From Setaria digitata (taxonomy: Eukaryota > Nematoda > Chromadorea > Rhabditida > Setariidae): a DNA stretch of 64,000 nt. The stretch covers positions 1 through 64,000 of the forward strand of contig RCAB01000070.1 of the NCBI GenBank assembly GCA_003640385.1, written 5' to 3'. This document shows, piece after piece, positions 36,957 to 50,407 of the stretch. The notes beneath the pieces were generated by a model. That model was given only the letters and a program-made list of their open reading frames with translations. It made no database searches and was not told the DNA's origin. The translations under genes were made by a program, and so were the position numbers. Every line of letters starts with the position of its first letter. Position 1 is the first letter of the stretch.

Positions 36957-39900
36957 ATGACCAATTCCTCTGCTCATATGACAATCAAGAAACGGTTGGA
37001 AAAGAAAATAACGAAAAAAGTCCAGTCCAATAAGGTGATATCGTTGCACTTTATTTTTTTTTTTTTTTTTTTTGTAGAAATTGAGAGTATATTAGAGTGT
37101 GTTGCCTCGTTATATATAGGGTTTTGAACAAATTTCCCTTCAGTTTCTGTGTTTCTTGATTTTTAAAATATTAATGAATGAGATCCCATAATTTCCCAAC
37201 TGATTGCAAAAGCGTGGTCTTTTCAACTATTTTTGTACTTTCTTCACTTTCAGATGTTATTTTAAAGGGACTATATGTTTTTTATTTAACCATTTTTTTT
37301 AAGTTATCTTCAAAAGAGGGTGATTTGGCCAAGAAACAGATAAGGGAAGATGATTTTGCCAAGCCAAAAGGAAAAAGAAAGAAGCTGGGAAAGAATCAAA
37401 ATAAGAAGGAACTTGATATGGAATGCACATATACTGAAAAATCGATTCAAAAGGTTGGATGATAAAAGTATTTAAATTTGTTGCAATTATACTTTTACTA
37501 CTACAATTCAACACATTTTCAAAACAAATGTAATAGGTGACATATATTATAATGCTTCTATCATGTACTGATTTTGTTATGAATAGTAATGCTCCGTGTA
37601 GTTCATTAGCTTTACCTTAATTAAGATTTGCTTATTCTATTCTGTCTAAGAGGTATACTTGTTAACCTATGCATGTCTGTGTTTATTTGAGCAGTCTGCT
37701 ACAGCTTTATTTTATTATACGAATAAGCAACATTTGCTAATACTGCTGTGATAAAAAAAAAGAAATTGCTGGGTTCTGAGCGGAGGATATTAGAACAAAA
37801 AGCAGATATGGTGTAATTCCGGAAATTATAAAAAATTTAAGTTGTATTTGCTAAGATATGTTTAGATGATTAGANAGAAATTGCTGAGCTCTGAGCGGAG
37901 GATATTAGAACAAAAAGCAGATATGGTGTAATTCGGGAAATTATAAAAAATTTAAGTTGTATTTGCTAAGATATGTTTAGATGATTAGAAACTGCGAAGA
38001 TACTGAGAACTAAAGAAATGCTTCTTCAGTTAATTGCAGATCCAAGAAGATATGGAACCTGTGGCTGTCAAACGAAAGAGAAAGTTTTCGACAGGGAAGG
38101 AAAAGGTGAGAATTTGAATATTTCTTCATTTTCTATTGAATATTTTAACATTATTTTCGAAGTTGCATTGATTTAGTGGATTTTTTTTTTACTTTCTCTT
38201 AATATATCCTTTGCATTTGAGATACTACATTTTCTACACTTAGCACTTTTTCTGGCGAGAATTTGATATATAACAGAATGTTTTGCATTACAGCATATAT
38301 TTTAAAAAGAAATTTGATGTACCCTACAAATTAAGTGTTTTGAGGAATCCTCAGTTGGGCAGAAAATGCTAGTAAAGAGCATTTCAAGAAAGAAAACAGA
38401 AGAAAAAGTGAAAGACAGGGCAAAAAACCAGAAAAGGCCAGAAAAGATGCCTTTGTTTGAGGTGATTTTTCTTGCATGTTTCAGTTTAACTGTTCCATTT
38501 TGAAGATTGTGGAGAAATTCTGTAGTTTTTTATCTGGGTAAGCTAGTTGGGATTATATCTCATAATTTAAACTAGAATTCTAAAGTACTTTTAATACAGA
38601 TGTCATTTTTAAATCAACTAAAATCGGTATTATTTTTGGTTTTGTGCATTTTCTATTTCAGAATGATGGCGATGCACTTGAAGAGGGCTTTTCAGGTCTA
38701 AATTCTTGTTAGTTTTATCGGTTTTCGGTTGTTTTCAGTATTGAATTACAACATAATGCGATATATGACTAAAAATTCTCATTATGATTAAAAAAAAAGT
38801 TGGACTTAAAATTTTAAAGTTGTATATGTGAATGAATTTATGTAGGGAAATGACTCTGAGAGGATGACTGATACTTCATTTAGATGAATCTGATGACAGT
38901 GATGTGGGGAGTGATCATTTTTCCTCTAGTGATTCGTCAGAATCGGATGCAAACGAGTTACCAATTGAAAAGAAATCCCGCAAACTAGAGCAGAAAAAGG
39001 AAAAAGAGAAGTAAATTGCAATCCCTTTAGATAAGAATTTATGGAATATTTCCATTTAACTAATTGCGTCAGATTTGTGTGCAAGTTGTTAGTGATGATA
39101 ATTAAGATGGTGGGGAAGAAAACTATGCTTCTCTTTCAGTTTTGATTTCTACAGTTGTGATTTGGTAAGTATAGTATGTTACCAGTCTCTAACACACAAG
39201 TTATGAGAAACAGCTATGGATTCTTGATATGCATTTGATTTTTAGGGAGTTTGCTGATGCTGAGTTATTGTTGAATATTGAAAGTGAAGAAAGGCACAAA
39301 CTACCATCAATTGAAGAAGTTGAGGATGAGCTAAAGCATGCACCTAATCTACAAATAATCAAGCAGCGTATGTCGGACATTTTTCAAGTACTTGGTGATT
39401 TCAAAAACCGACGTGACCCTAATCGGTACATTTATTCATTTTTAGGATTTATCTGTGGTAAAATTTTCTTATTATACATTATTTTTGTCTGCTGATGCTA
39501 TATTTTCTCAGCCAAAACTATTCGTATCAAATTTTGTTTTTTATTGATTAATGTTTAAATTGCTACTATATTCATTTAGAAGATATTTTAAATAATCAGA
39601 ATACTGATGAATTTTATTATAGGAGTTGTTGGACCTTTATTGTTAAAGAATAGTTTTGATGGTAGTAAGATTGGTCCTTTACTGATAAACAAGTGCAACA
39701 CATGTTTTATTATTCTTTTTTTGGAAATAATTTTAGAAGTCGAAGCGAATATATTTCTGTTCTTGTAAAAGATCTCTGCAGTTATTACGGTTATAATGAA
39801 TATTTGATACAGAAATTCATGAGTATTTTTCCGAATGGAACAGAGGTATAAATCTGAATATTTTGCATCAAAGGTGAATAAGGTAGCCGGATTTCTAGAC

Positions 39901-42900
39901 TAGAAACACCAATGCAAAATTTATTTTTTTGTACAGAAGATATAAGATATAATATTTTTAGACTATATGTTTTCCTGATTGCCTTTTTGCTTTCCATTTA
40001 GTATAGAATGTTTTAACTGCTAATTGTTTAGCCACTTTAGAGAGTGTTGATAACAAATGAATTTAAAAACTTATCATAATGTTTAGCTGCACATCTTAGT
40101 GTTTCTTCACTGTTTCTGTGCCTTTCCGCTTCTGGAATTTTTTTTCTCTTTTTTTTTACATTCGAAACAAGCACTTTCATTGCAGTTGCTAGAATTTCTG
40201 GAAGCAAATGACCAACCACGACCCGTAATCATACGCTCAAATTCACTGAAAACACGACGTGCTGAGTTGGCGAGGAATCTCATTAGCAGGTAAATTCAAT
40301 TTACCTTGTTGAAATATACTGAGGAGAAAGTGCCTAAAGTAGAAGGATTATAACATTACATTACTGCTATAGCTTTATCTCAGGTTCAGAATATATTCAA
40401 AAAAAATTTTTTTTGAGGGGAATGAACGTTGATCCAGCAGCAGAATGGACAAAAGTTGGCTTAATTGTGTATGACAGTCAAGTTCCTGTTGGTGCGTCCT
40501 TCGTTTAATACTTTAACGAATTTTTTAAGTCTTGTTATCGATTTAGGTATAATTAGCACAGCGTCGTGCTCAAGTAAAAATTTTTAGGCGCAACACCAGA
40601 ATATCTCGCTGGACATTATATGTTGCAGGGACTAAGTTCCTTTCTTCCAGTAATGGCTTTAGCTCCACAACCAGAAGAAATAGTACTGGATATGTGTTCT
40701 GCACCAGGTGGTAAATCATCTCATATTGCAGCATTGATGAAAAATACTGGAGTTCTTTATGCAAATGACACTAATGTAAGTGCTATTTTCACTTTTATTA
40801 TACCAAAAATCTTTTATTTTGAATCGTAAAATAAGGTGCTGTAGTTCTTGAATATAAGAAACCTTTAATACTATGAAATAACTTATTTTATTCAGAAATA
40901 AGGGTCTTTTGTAATAATAATTTTTTGTTTATTTGTTTTTTCTTTCTTTTATTTAATGGAGGAAAAGATGTGTTATGTTAAGACTAGTTCCTTTTTTAAC
41001 TTATAACTTTTATCGTTATCTCAGATTTTACTTTTCCGTCCTTAATTGGATCGTTTGTTTTGAAGATGGAGCGTTGTCGTGCAATTATTGGTAATTTGCA
41101 TCGATTAGGAGTGAATAATGCGGTTGTAAGTAATTTGGATGGACGGGAATTTGCAAAAGTTATGCCACAAGGTTTGTGGACTGATTTTTTTAAAAACCGC
41201 TTTTGATCGAAGTCACTTAAAATTATGCAAGTACTACCGAAAGAGTCGAAATGATATAAAGAAGTCGTTAAGACGCAAGCAGAAGATGACAAGTGGCAAA
41301 TTTGAAATGTTTTTTTTTTTTTTTTTTTTTTTTTTCACTTGAATCGGAAATCTCTCTCAAGGTTTCGATCGTGTTTTGTTGGATGCTCCATGCTCAGGAA
41401 CAGGTGTAATTTGGAAAGATGGCAATATAAAAACACGACGTGATAGCCAGGATGTTCAACGACGACATACCTTGCAGCGAGAACTTATACTTGCTGCATT
41501 GGATTCCGTTAATGCAAATTCGAAAACTGGTGGTTATGTCGTTTACTCCACATGCTCTGTTTTAGTGAGTTTGTTAGATGTTTCTGCTTGAACTTTTTTG
41601 CTTTTATCCGAATTTCTTAAATATCTTCTTAACATTCGTAGTTTTGCTTCGTTTCATTACTTCGTTAGTTTCCCAGAGTTTCCAAATTCTGTACAGCTGT
41701 AAGCTGGCATTAGCACTTCGTTGTAAAGGCATTAGCACTTCATTAGTTTTAACGGTATGTTTCAGGAGTCTTTTTTCATTTCAGGTTGAAGAAAATGAGG
41801 CAGTTGTAGATTATGCATTGAGGAAACGGGATTGTAAACTTGTACCAATGGGTTTGAATATTGGTGTGCAAGGCTTCTCGAAGTACTTATTATTAATTTT
41901 CATTTGTTAGATAATAATGGTATTTTACAAAAGGCATAGCTATTTTTCGTTTTCAAAGTTTTCTGAAAAATCTTTCGCTGAATTCAGATTTCGGGAATAT
42001 CGCTTTCATCCATCACTCAACCTAACGCGAAGATATTATCCACATATTCACAATATCGATGGATTTTTCGTAGCAAAACTTAAAAAGCTTTCAAATTCAA
42101 AGCAGGAGGTAAGCAGGAATTTTTTGAATATCTATGCTGTAGTTATGAGTAAAACCAATTTTTTCTCATACTGCCTTACCTCTCACTATCTCTGATCGTA
42201 TATGGTCTTTTAAATTTCACTGTAGTTAGTGATTTATTGGCTTAAGCATTTCCTATTAAAAGGATTTGTTACTTTGGGAAAATTCATTTTTTCTTGTTAT
42301 TATTCAGTTTACTCTTTGCAGTTCTTCTGGCTAGTCCAAATTTATATATCGTATCTTAAATGTTAGTCCTTTGTCACAAGGCTTAACTTTCAGAAAATTA
42401 CTCACCCTTCTAGTGAGCCCGAAACTAAGAATTCTGGTACTCCTAAAAGTAATACAAAGAATAGTGATTCACAGGGAACTGAAAGAAAATGTTGGTTTTT
42501 ATGGCTTTTCTGTTTTTATTTCATTCGTTTCTTACGTAATTTTCATTTTATGCCTATGTTAACGCAAATTTCATTATTACAGCATTCTTTTTCATTTTAG
42601 GCAAGCCAATTATGAAGAAGAAGTTAAATATACATGGAAAGAAACGGAGGGTTTGTTTATTTATGTTCCATTTTCAAGATATGCTAGAGATTTTGCAATT
42701 TGTTATTCAGCATTGAAGATTGCTGAGATTTCTTTTTTAGAAATATAAGCAAGAAATTTCGGAAGAAAAGATTGAAAATAATATCGATGTATTAGGGAGA
42801 GGTTTGTCGAAGGTATGTTGTTTACTTTTAGTACATTTGGACTGGAGCATTGCTTTTAATTCACTTAAAAGTGAAAAAATTAATTTAATTTTAGTTTAGT

Positions 42901-43271
42901 TTCTGCTGGAGATTATTAAACTGCAGTATATCTTTTTTGAATGCATATTTCAGCAGAATGGAGTCATACCGCATGACAACTTAAACGCTGGGTCGAAGAA
43001 ACCAGAAAAGCAATTTGCAAGTGGAGTCATATTGAATGATAATCCTAATAGTATCTCGAAGATAATTCATAAAAAAAAGTTCTTGGCGAACAGATTGAGA
43101 CCAGTTAAGGGNTTGAATGATAATCCTAATAGTATCTCGAAGAAGATAATTCATAAAAAAAAGTTCTTGGCGAACAGATTGAGACCAGTTAAGGGCGACA
43201 AATTTAGTGGAGTGGGGAAGAGAAAGAAACAAAAGAAGAAAATCAGAAATGTTGGAGCTGATATGCAGTGA
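36957..43271 (+). CDS. NOP2: NOP2/NSUN1 rRNA cytosine-C5 methyltransferase
   Basis: Nineteen exons: 36957-37034, 37304-37453, 38040-38105, 38336-38461, 38662-38695, 38884-39010, 39246-39425, 39737-39845, 40186-40289, 40418-40491, 40588-40775, 41066-41171, 41362-41564, 41785-41882, 41988-42108, 42394-42490, 42601-42650, 42741-42812, 42954-43271. Every phase fits, giving 766 residues as assembled. The first 200 residues are Lys-rich and then acidic, as in NOP2. The NOP2-specific region follows ([27 protein letters not shown]). The Rossmann domain has the SAM loop [11 protein letters not shown] (384-394), [13 protein letters not shown] with Cys458, and YSTCSV with catalytic Cys512, then [12 protein letters not shown] and [15 protein letters not shown]. 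The enzyme methylates large-subunit rRNA in the nucleolus and supports 60S assembly. The Lys-rich tail contains an assembly duplication (N at 43112), so the true protein is about 27 residues shorter. Donors at 37454 and 42491 are weak. Confidence 0.95.
37761..37989. other. Assembly joint: single N between 114-bp duplicates
   Basis: Copies 37761-37874 and 37876-37989 flank the N at 37875 and differ at three bases. They lie in NOP2 intron 2. The differences suggest two alleles joined end to end rather than a recent tandem duplication. Confidence 0.85.
43032..43195. other. Assembly joint inside NOP2 exon 19
   Basis: The 80 nt before the N at 43112 repeat in the 83 nt after it. The second copy has one extra AAG codon. 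The joint happens to keep the reading frame, so the predicted protein carries LNDNPNSIS twice. The single N and precise duplication mark it as an artefact. Confidence 0.85.
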
Positions 43272-44441
43272 GGAAATAATTAAAATTTGCGAAGAATTTT
43301 TTTTCATAAAGTTGTAAAGGTTTATTAGTTTCGAGCAACCATCCCTGTTTTGTTGTTCTAAAATGATGATCTACTTTACTCTTAACTCTTAGGGCTGCTA
43401 TTAGTTTAGAGTAGCTTACATATCAAGGAAATTTTTCTTGCATGGAGTAGATAAAGCAGCTTTTGGTAATAACTGAAAAATTTACAGAATTTTCGCATTT
43501 ATTTCGTTCAAAAATAACCTATAGGACAAACACATCATGGATGTTTACTTTGAAAGATTCTAGTTGTAGCACTGAAAAATAGTCCTAATTAAATGGATAG
43601 GAATATAAAATCAGATTGATGTATCAGAAGCATTAATAATGGCCAAAAATTGGCTATTCATGCCAGCTCGGGAAAATTCCAGTTTCTTTCTTGTTTTTGA
43701 CCTTTGTGTGGTAATTGTACGCTGTTATTTTATCAATTTTATGGTGCTGCTCAGTAACCATTTATGGGTTTGAAAGCTTTTGAAGAAAAATTCTGAGGAT
43801 TTTATTCTAATTTCACAGGTTCACTTGATGAGAAATCGAAATTAATGAATGTAGTACCATCGAACTGAAAATTCTTCGTCGGTTTCGCCTATGAGCAGCT
43901 GTTTTGCTTTTGTTATTTAAGAGAACTGAATTCCGAAATTTTAAATTCAGAGACTAAATTCCCAGTTCTTGTTCTGTTCATTGTGGTTATTGTTTGTTGT
44001 TTCAATAAAAAGGCAGTATCATTGCTAGTGATTTGCAACATGCATGCGGAAATAATGTACGAGTTGTGTCTTTAAAAAAGAGCGGACAATGATTCTTTTT
44101 TGTTTAAACATATTTCCAACTCTTTCAGTCATTCTGCCGGATTTGCTTTTTCTAACTAAAATTTCTAACTCAGATTTTCTTCTTGGAAGATGATAGCTGT
44201 TACAGTTTATTAACTTCCAACTTATCAACTGCAAATTTTGGTGAGATCTGTGCATCATTCGGATGCAAACGGTTGCACTTAATTTCAGACATATCGCTGC
44301 TTCCAATTAACTGTATTGTTTTTTCCACTTTTTGTTGACTTAAATATTAAAATCCGGAAGTACTTTACGGTTAGATCTGTGAATTAACGGTGTGAGTTGA
44401 TTTCTTTGTGGGAATAGGAGGAGAAAAAAAAAAAAAAAAAA
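43272..44441. other. Spacer between convergent genes
   Basis: Contains the NOP2 3' UTR. The nearest AATAAA that I see is at 44004-44009. The minus-strand ORF at 44025-44306 has no splice context and no recognisable features. Confidence 0.4.
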
Positions 44442-45449
44442 TTAAAACAGCAAGTCGAACGATGTTTCTTCTTCCACTACTCCCAAAATGGGTGTGCGCG
44501 GTATGTCGCCATGTGAATGAATGGTATCAATGACATTAGCAGGTGGTTCTTGAAGTGGTTGGTCTCCAGCTGCACCATCATGCCCGTAGAAGTCATCCAG
44601 GAATCGGGCTATAAATTCATCCGGAAAGAAAGATATGCCGAGTATAATTTGCCAAATGATCAACGGTATCATCAACTGAACGATAAGCGTTAATGGTGCT
44701 TCAGATGTAGTAAATCTGAAAATTAGAATTTTGAATATCATATTTTTTAATCGGTCGAAATATCTGTAGCATATTAGAATCATCTGATGGGAACTAATCA
44801 GACAGAATTCAATTTGTTCGATGAAACGGCGAAAATTTCTCTACAACTTCCATGATAAGGTCTAATTGCTGAGAGTTAAGAATAAAATTTATAAGAAAGT
44901 TTTTGGAAAATATTTCTTTAAAAATTGCATGACGAAGTAAGACGAAATTTCGAAAAGGTATGTTTATGATTTATTTCTACTTTTTTGGTATATTCCGTCG
45001 GAATTCAATGATTATTTTGGAGAGTAATTATAAAATCAGTTCCTTTGTTAGCATATTCTACGATTCGAATTTCAGTGGAAATTATTTTGCATTCGTATTT
45101 AATTGCATTTTTATTTTGGTAACAAAAAAATTTTTAATTATTTGCAAGCCATAAAGAAAACGGCTTGCAAATAATTCAATGCGAAAAAAAAAAAGTAAAT
45201 AAAGTTTCTGTTAATTTGAAAGTTCTTGAAATTTTCAAAAACTCAAATTCTAATAAACATTTTAACTCCATTCTTTTCTCAATTTGCGCTTTTTGCCAAA
45301 TTTTATAAAATCAGAATTCAACTTATTTTTCTTTACGTAGATTATCAAAATCCAGTGAACTGAATTCAGTACCTATACAGTAATGTAACAATTGCTAGAT
45401 TCAGTGCGACAAATGCAAGTAATAATTTTTCGACAAATGAGACCGACAT
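44442..45449 (-). CDS. Two-helix membrane protein of unknown function
   Basis: Two minus-strand exons: 45449-45373 (ATG, ending TAT AG|GTACTG) and 44715-44442 (after AATTTTCAG, stop at 44442). The phase fits across a 657-bp intron, giving 116 residues. Helix 1 is at about 8-25 (KLLLAFVALNLAIVTLLY) and helix 2 at about 34-54 (LTLIVQLMIPLIIWQIILGI), with a very short linker, so it is a hairpin with both ends on one side. The acidic C-terminal tail of about 60 residues (DEFIARFLDDFYGHDGAAGD and onward) is polar and Pro-rich. I do not recognise a family. The first exon has no ORF long enough to be noticed alone. The tidy phase, splice sites and matching hydrophobic pattern support a real gene. 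Confidence 0.6.
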
Positions 45450-48400
45450 TTTCAAACTTCCCTTATAATAATGTAACCTATCACTAATAACTATTGCAGT
45501 AGAAATAATTTCTAAAATTATTTTCGAAAACTTTTGTATGTTGGTGTTATTTTGAAAAATTTATGCAAATTATATGAAATTTTAAACCAAAAACAGAACA
45601 TTATTAGAGTGATGCAAACCGAACTGAATGCATCACTGAACATGGATGAAATATCAGAAGGAATAGAGAGATATGTTAAGAGGAAATTGTAAAATTAAGT
45701 TCTAAATATTTCATTTTCAAAAATTTCTTTGTACTTACAGTTCTGTACTTGAACGGTGATCAAATTTATTTCAAAAAAAACATTTACTATTTATTGAAAA
45801 GAATATATGTATTTTTTGCCACCAATTGCAATTAAATTTATCATAATTAGAAGTTATAATGTAATAAATACACTTTCACAATGCCGGAAGTGTCCCAAAG
45901 ATTGCCGGATTTGGAGTGAGTTGTGATGTTCCATCATTTGTCACTTCAAATTATTACTGCATATTGTTCAGATTATAAATGAAATCGGTTCAGCGAAACT
46001 ATAAAATAAAAATTTATTGTCTTATAATGATCGTAAATTTTATAAAATCTTCTGCTTATCCAATTCTCAAATCATCTAATTACTCTCCAACTAATATCGT
46101 ATCCGGAATCAGATTAATTTTTGATTTAATTGTTTCCGCTCGTCATCTGTTTTGCAACTGATATTGTATAAATTAGATCAATACTATCCGAAGTAATCAT
46201 TTAAATGAAATTATTTGTTATTTTCGATGAATTTTATAATCTATAAATAATATGTACATGGCATTAATTTTGAATCTCGTCCGAATGCAAAAAAAAAGGA
46301 TAAAACGAATTCAATTTTGTTCTTCTTTTGTTCTAAATCATTTCTGATATTTGTACAAAATGATACTGTATAAATTAGACCGATACTTTTTCGATTTCTT
46401 CTTTTTTTCCTCTTTGTATCGCATTTCATGAGTTCTCTAGCGCTGCTCTCCTGCAAATATCCTTAAATTTCACTATTAAAATTTTCCGACAATATTATTA
46501 TTCCTTTGCGATCAATTTTGGTTGGATTTATAATTTTTAGGTCAGTAACCTGACTAACCTAGTGCTAACTTTTAGTTTATTTATTAATTGAGAGATACGT
46601 TGTAACTTGTATGAATACATCTCTATCATTCATTCTTAAGTGTTATACGTCAGTAATAGTAATCAGATGTCACCGTGATAAATGATAATCAATGCTTCAT
46701 CTATCACTAAAGATGGAAAAGTGAGTTGCAAAAATTTTCTTAGATTTTACAGAGAATAATCATTTAAGAATTACATTACACTATACCAATAAAATCATTT
46801 ATTGCAAGTAAAATGATTACTTAGTAATTTGATGCAAAAACTAATTTGAAAATTTAATAATCATTCAGCGGAAAGAGTGTTGTAGGAGAATAATCGAGAT
46901 TTATCCACTGAAAATTAAAATTTTCTTAATTTTCAAAATATTTGTTACAGACATTCATTCATCTGTCGAAAATGTAAATTAACTCAATTGATAAAAACTT
47001 ATCAGTTTATTGAAGCATTTTATAATTCAGCTTATTTGCTCATACAATTAAATATTTGTTGACCTCTTCAAAAATATTAACATGATTAATTATGCCACAG
47101 TACTGATAACTTCTTCCTTTCCTTACGCTAACAAAATCATTATAATTATTTTTTAGAGAGTAAAATTATGTTTGCATAAACTACTTTATTATGTGATTCA
47201 CATAAATAAATAATTAACAAATAATAAATAATTAGAAATTTTCATAATGTCATTAAATATTTGCTCAATTTTACTTTGCAAAGTGTTCATCAATTTTCCA
47301 TCAATTCAAATCCAAGAGAAATAAGTGATTGACTTTGGAAGTAATCAATTAATTAGTGTTCGAGCAGCACTACCATTAAACTTAAAGTGACATTAATCAT
47401 TTTAAAATGTTAGGTGCATAAATGTTTGTCAAGTATCTCTTCATTTATTAGTGAAAATTTCGTATAACAAGTTTTGTTCACTTCTAAATTTTAGAAAGTG
47501 AAAAAAAAAAAAAAAAGAAACAAATAAATCAAATTTAGTGAAGAAAATTTGTTTACTCTCAAATTTATAATCGATTTTGTAATTATGAAATAAAAGGTGA
47601 CAAAATGGAGCATGAAAAGCAAAGCATTTGGTTATTCTTTAATTTCAATTTAAAAACAACCGAAGCAGGTGGTGAAATTAACTGAAACAGGATTAGATAT
47701 GCAAAAAGTAATTATTTTCCTTTTCATTCTCGACTTTTTAATCAAACTGATAACTGTCTCCTTTAAAATTTTGCGATTATGACGAATTTAATTTGCAGAA
47801 CTTTTTAAAACAATTAAAATCGGAGATGTCGCATCTCTAAATAAATAAATGTGTTGCATATAGAGGAAAATGATTTAATAAAAGGATTGTTAGTTTAAAA
47901 ATTAGTCCCCTTTTTTTTAAAAATTTAAAAATTTAAAAATGAGTGGTAATTAAACTAAGCAAATATTATTCTGAACATTGATGAATGAGAAGAAAAAAAA
48001 AAGAAAAGTTTTCTTCAGAAAACGATTTAAATAATTTTCATGTCGAGAAATTTCGATAAACCTAACTTAATTTTATTTATTCAGTTTTAGATCGCTTATG
48101 TTAGGAAGAACAGGAAGAAAGAGTAGGTATGATTTTTTAAATAAAAAAAAATAAATAAATAAATAGAACCCAAAAATAGTCAGTTAATTTTGAGTAATTA
48201 ATTTGTATAATTAGTTGTAATAAAGTCTCTCATTTTTTCAGCAAATCTTTCAGTCTGATAAGTAGTGCACATTCACAAGTATTGTCATAGCGCTTGAAGG
48301 ATAATATTTATGGACAAAATTGCTAGATTTATTGCGCTTATCAATTTATTGATGCCATTTATCACGAAAAAGAATTCTTGTTTATAATCGTAAAATGTCA

Positions 48401-50400
48401 TTAAAACCAGAATCAGCAATCAGTTTATTCCTCATATGTCCTTTTTGCTATTTGATGTTTTAAAGACTGTGAAAAATGATTTCTTTTTGTTGTTTTAAGA
48501 ACCAATGGGAACTCTTAAAAAATATTGAAATTTAAAAATAACAAATTTCAATTCACAAATATTTATAGCACTTATCACTCATAAAAATTATCATATATGA
48601 TACAGAAAGAAGCATTTGGATATGATAAAATTTGTCTACAACGGAACAAGACTATAATTTATTCATATACTTTTCCCTAATTCCATGCACAATTAATCAG
48701 TGGATGATGAGAATTTCAGATGTGAGCTATCAATATCTAGTTATTCGTTACTTGTAAAAGTATTAAAATGTGGCTGTGAATATAGTATGTGGAATGCTTT
48801 TTTCACTTCTCATTTTTTCCTTCTCAAGTTCAGAATCTCTGTCTCAGAAGCTCTTGGCTATCAGAGTGCAGAAATGATTCACCATATAGAAGATGCTTAT
48901 CAGGAAACTGAATTCCAAAAAAAATCCAAGAGATTTACAATTTTGCTTCCATCAGTGGATTTCAGGATGAAGTAAAATTTTACATTGCCACGATCCACTG
49001 AAAAAAAGAAAAAAATTGAACCGCAATTCCTTATTTGAACGATTATCGAAATGATAAATTTAGGCTGTAAACGAATTTATAAACGTTTTCAAATGGAATA
49101 TATCTTTTAATTGAAGAAAAAAGAAGAACTCGATAAATTGTTATTGTTTAAATCTGAAAGAGGCTCTTTATGTTCTCATACATGTAAAATTATACTTGAT
49201 TAATTATCAGGGATTTATTATTTAATCTTCCTCGAACTACGAAACTATATTTCGTCATTCGAAATTTCATATTCGGCGATTTATTCTTTCATTTATTGTT
49301 AATTCTGATTCTAAATTTGCAAAATTAACTTGTTTATGATTTCAGACATGATAAAATTATATTGGCATGGAAAAAGCGGTCATGCAAAATGTGAATTAAA
49401 AATTAGTTTGTTATTGAAGTTTTCAATTTCTCAGTTCTCATTTTGATAAATATCCAAATGGGAACTTTTTCCTTCTCATCTCACCAAATATTTTATAATT
49501 AGTTTGCATTTATATACATATATGTATAGACCAAACTTCATAAATAGGTATATGAAAAAATGCTTTTATTCTTCGGAAAAATTATCGCATTCTTGTTAAA
49601 TTCTTTGTCTTCCTCATAACTTATTCGCTTGCTTTATATTTGTTCAGATAGTTTAGAAAATATGAATCAAACAAATGGCAACTTTATACCAAAGCTTGAT
49701 AATTCTCAAGAAAGAAATAAACTAATTCACTGCACTAAACTCACATCATCAATTTTGTTTCCCTAATAAACAGCTGATTCATTGCGGTTTATTTTATCTT
49801 TTGTTTAATAATCTTACCTTGATATTTCACATCAAAAGCTATATAATCTTAGTCCGATCAACAAAAAATTCATTATTTTGCTCTTGAAATTAAATATGGA
49901 AGATTGATACTCTGTTTCGTTCCATTAACAAATTTAATAATACAGAGGTGTATGAGGCCAACAAATTTCTTCCAGTTTCTTTCATTTTAAGTAATTAGAA
50001 AATATTGGCAGAGAACGAAGTTTCTAGAGGAATTTTGGCTAGTCTGACTAATTTTTCCACTTTGCCTAGATTGGTAAAAAGGTTTGCAATATGATGTGAT
50101 GAGCTGGAGAAAAAAAGATTGGAATGATAAAATGGTATATGCAAATGAAAAGAGAAAGAAAATGAGCTTTTGCTATATGTGATTCTAAGATCAAGATTCT
50201 AGAGCCAACTAGTACGAATAGTTGAGTAATGATAACTTCTTTAATACTTGCACATCTCAATTTTTTTTTTTTCCTTTTTTATCTGAAATTATGAGCGGTA
50301 TACCAGAACTGATTAAAATAATTGCTATCAATTCTTGCTATATTTTTATTTCGTTTTCTTGTGAAAATTTCCCTCTAATTTTGCAATGAAAAATAATTTC
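45450..50400. other. Gene-poor AT-rich interval
   Basis: About 5 kb with no supported gene. Frames at 45979-46161 and 48835-48975 were considered and not accepted. Poly(A) runs occur near 47501 and 48145. The right end must include the collagen promoter. Confidence 0.45.
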
Positions 50401-50402
50401 AG
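50401..50402 (+). promoter_or_regulatory. Candidate spliced-leader acceptor of the collagen gene
   Basis: ATAATTTCAG ends at 50402, only 5 nt before the ATG at 50408. A 5' UTR this short is typical of trans-spliced nematode messages. Confidence 0.5.
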
Positions 50403-50407
50403 ATATC

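Noticed and set aside
45979..46161. 60-codon ORF with a hydrophobic start
   Set aside because: This length is common by chance in DNA this AT-rich, and there is no splice acceptor near the ATG.
48835..48975. Coding-looking frame (SVSEALGYQSAEMIHHIEDA and onward)
   Set aside because: Codon use is plausible, but no partner exon with a fitting phase was found on either side. It could be a lone 3' exon or a pseudogene fragment.
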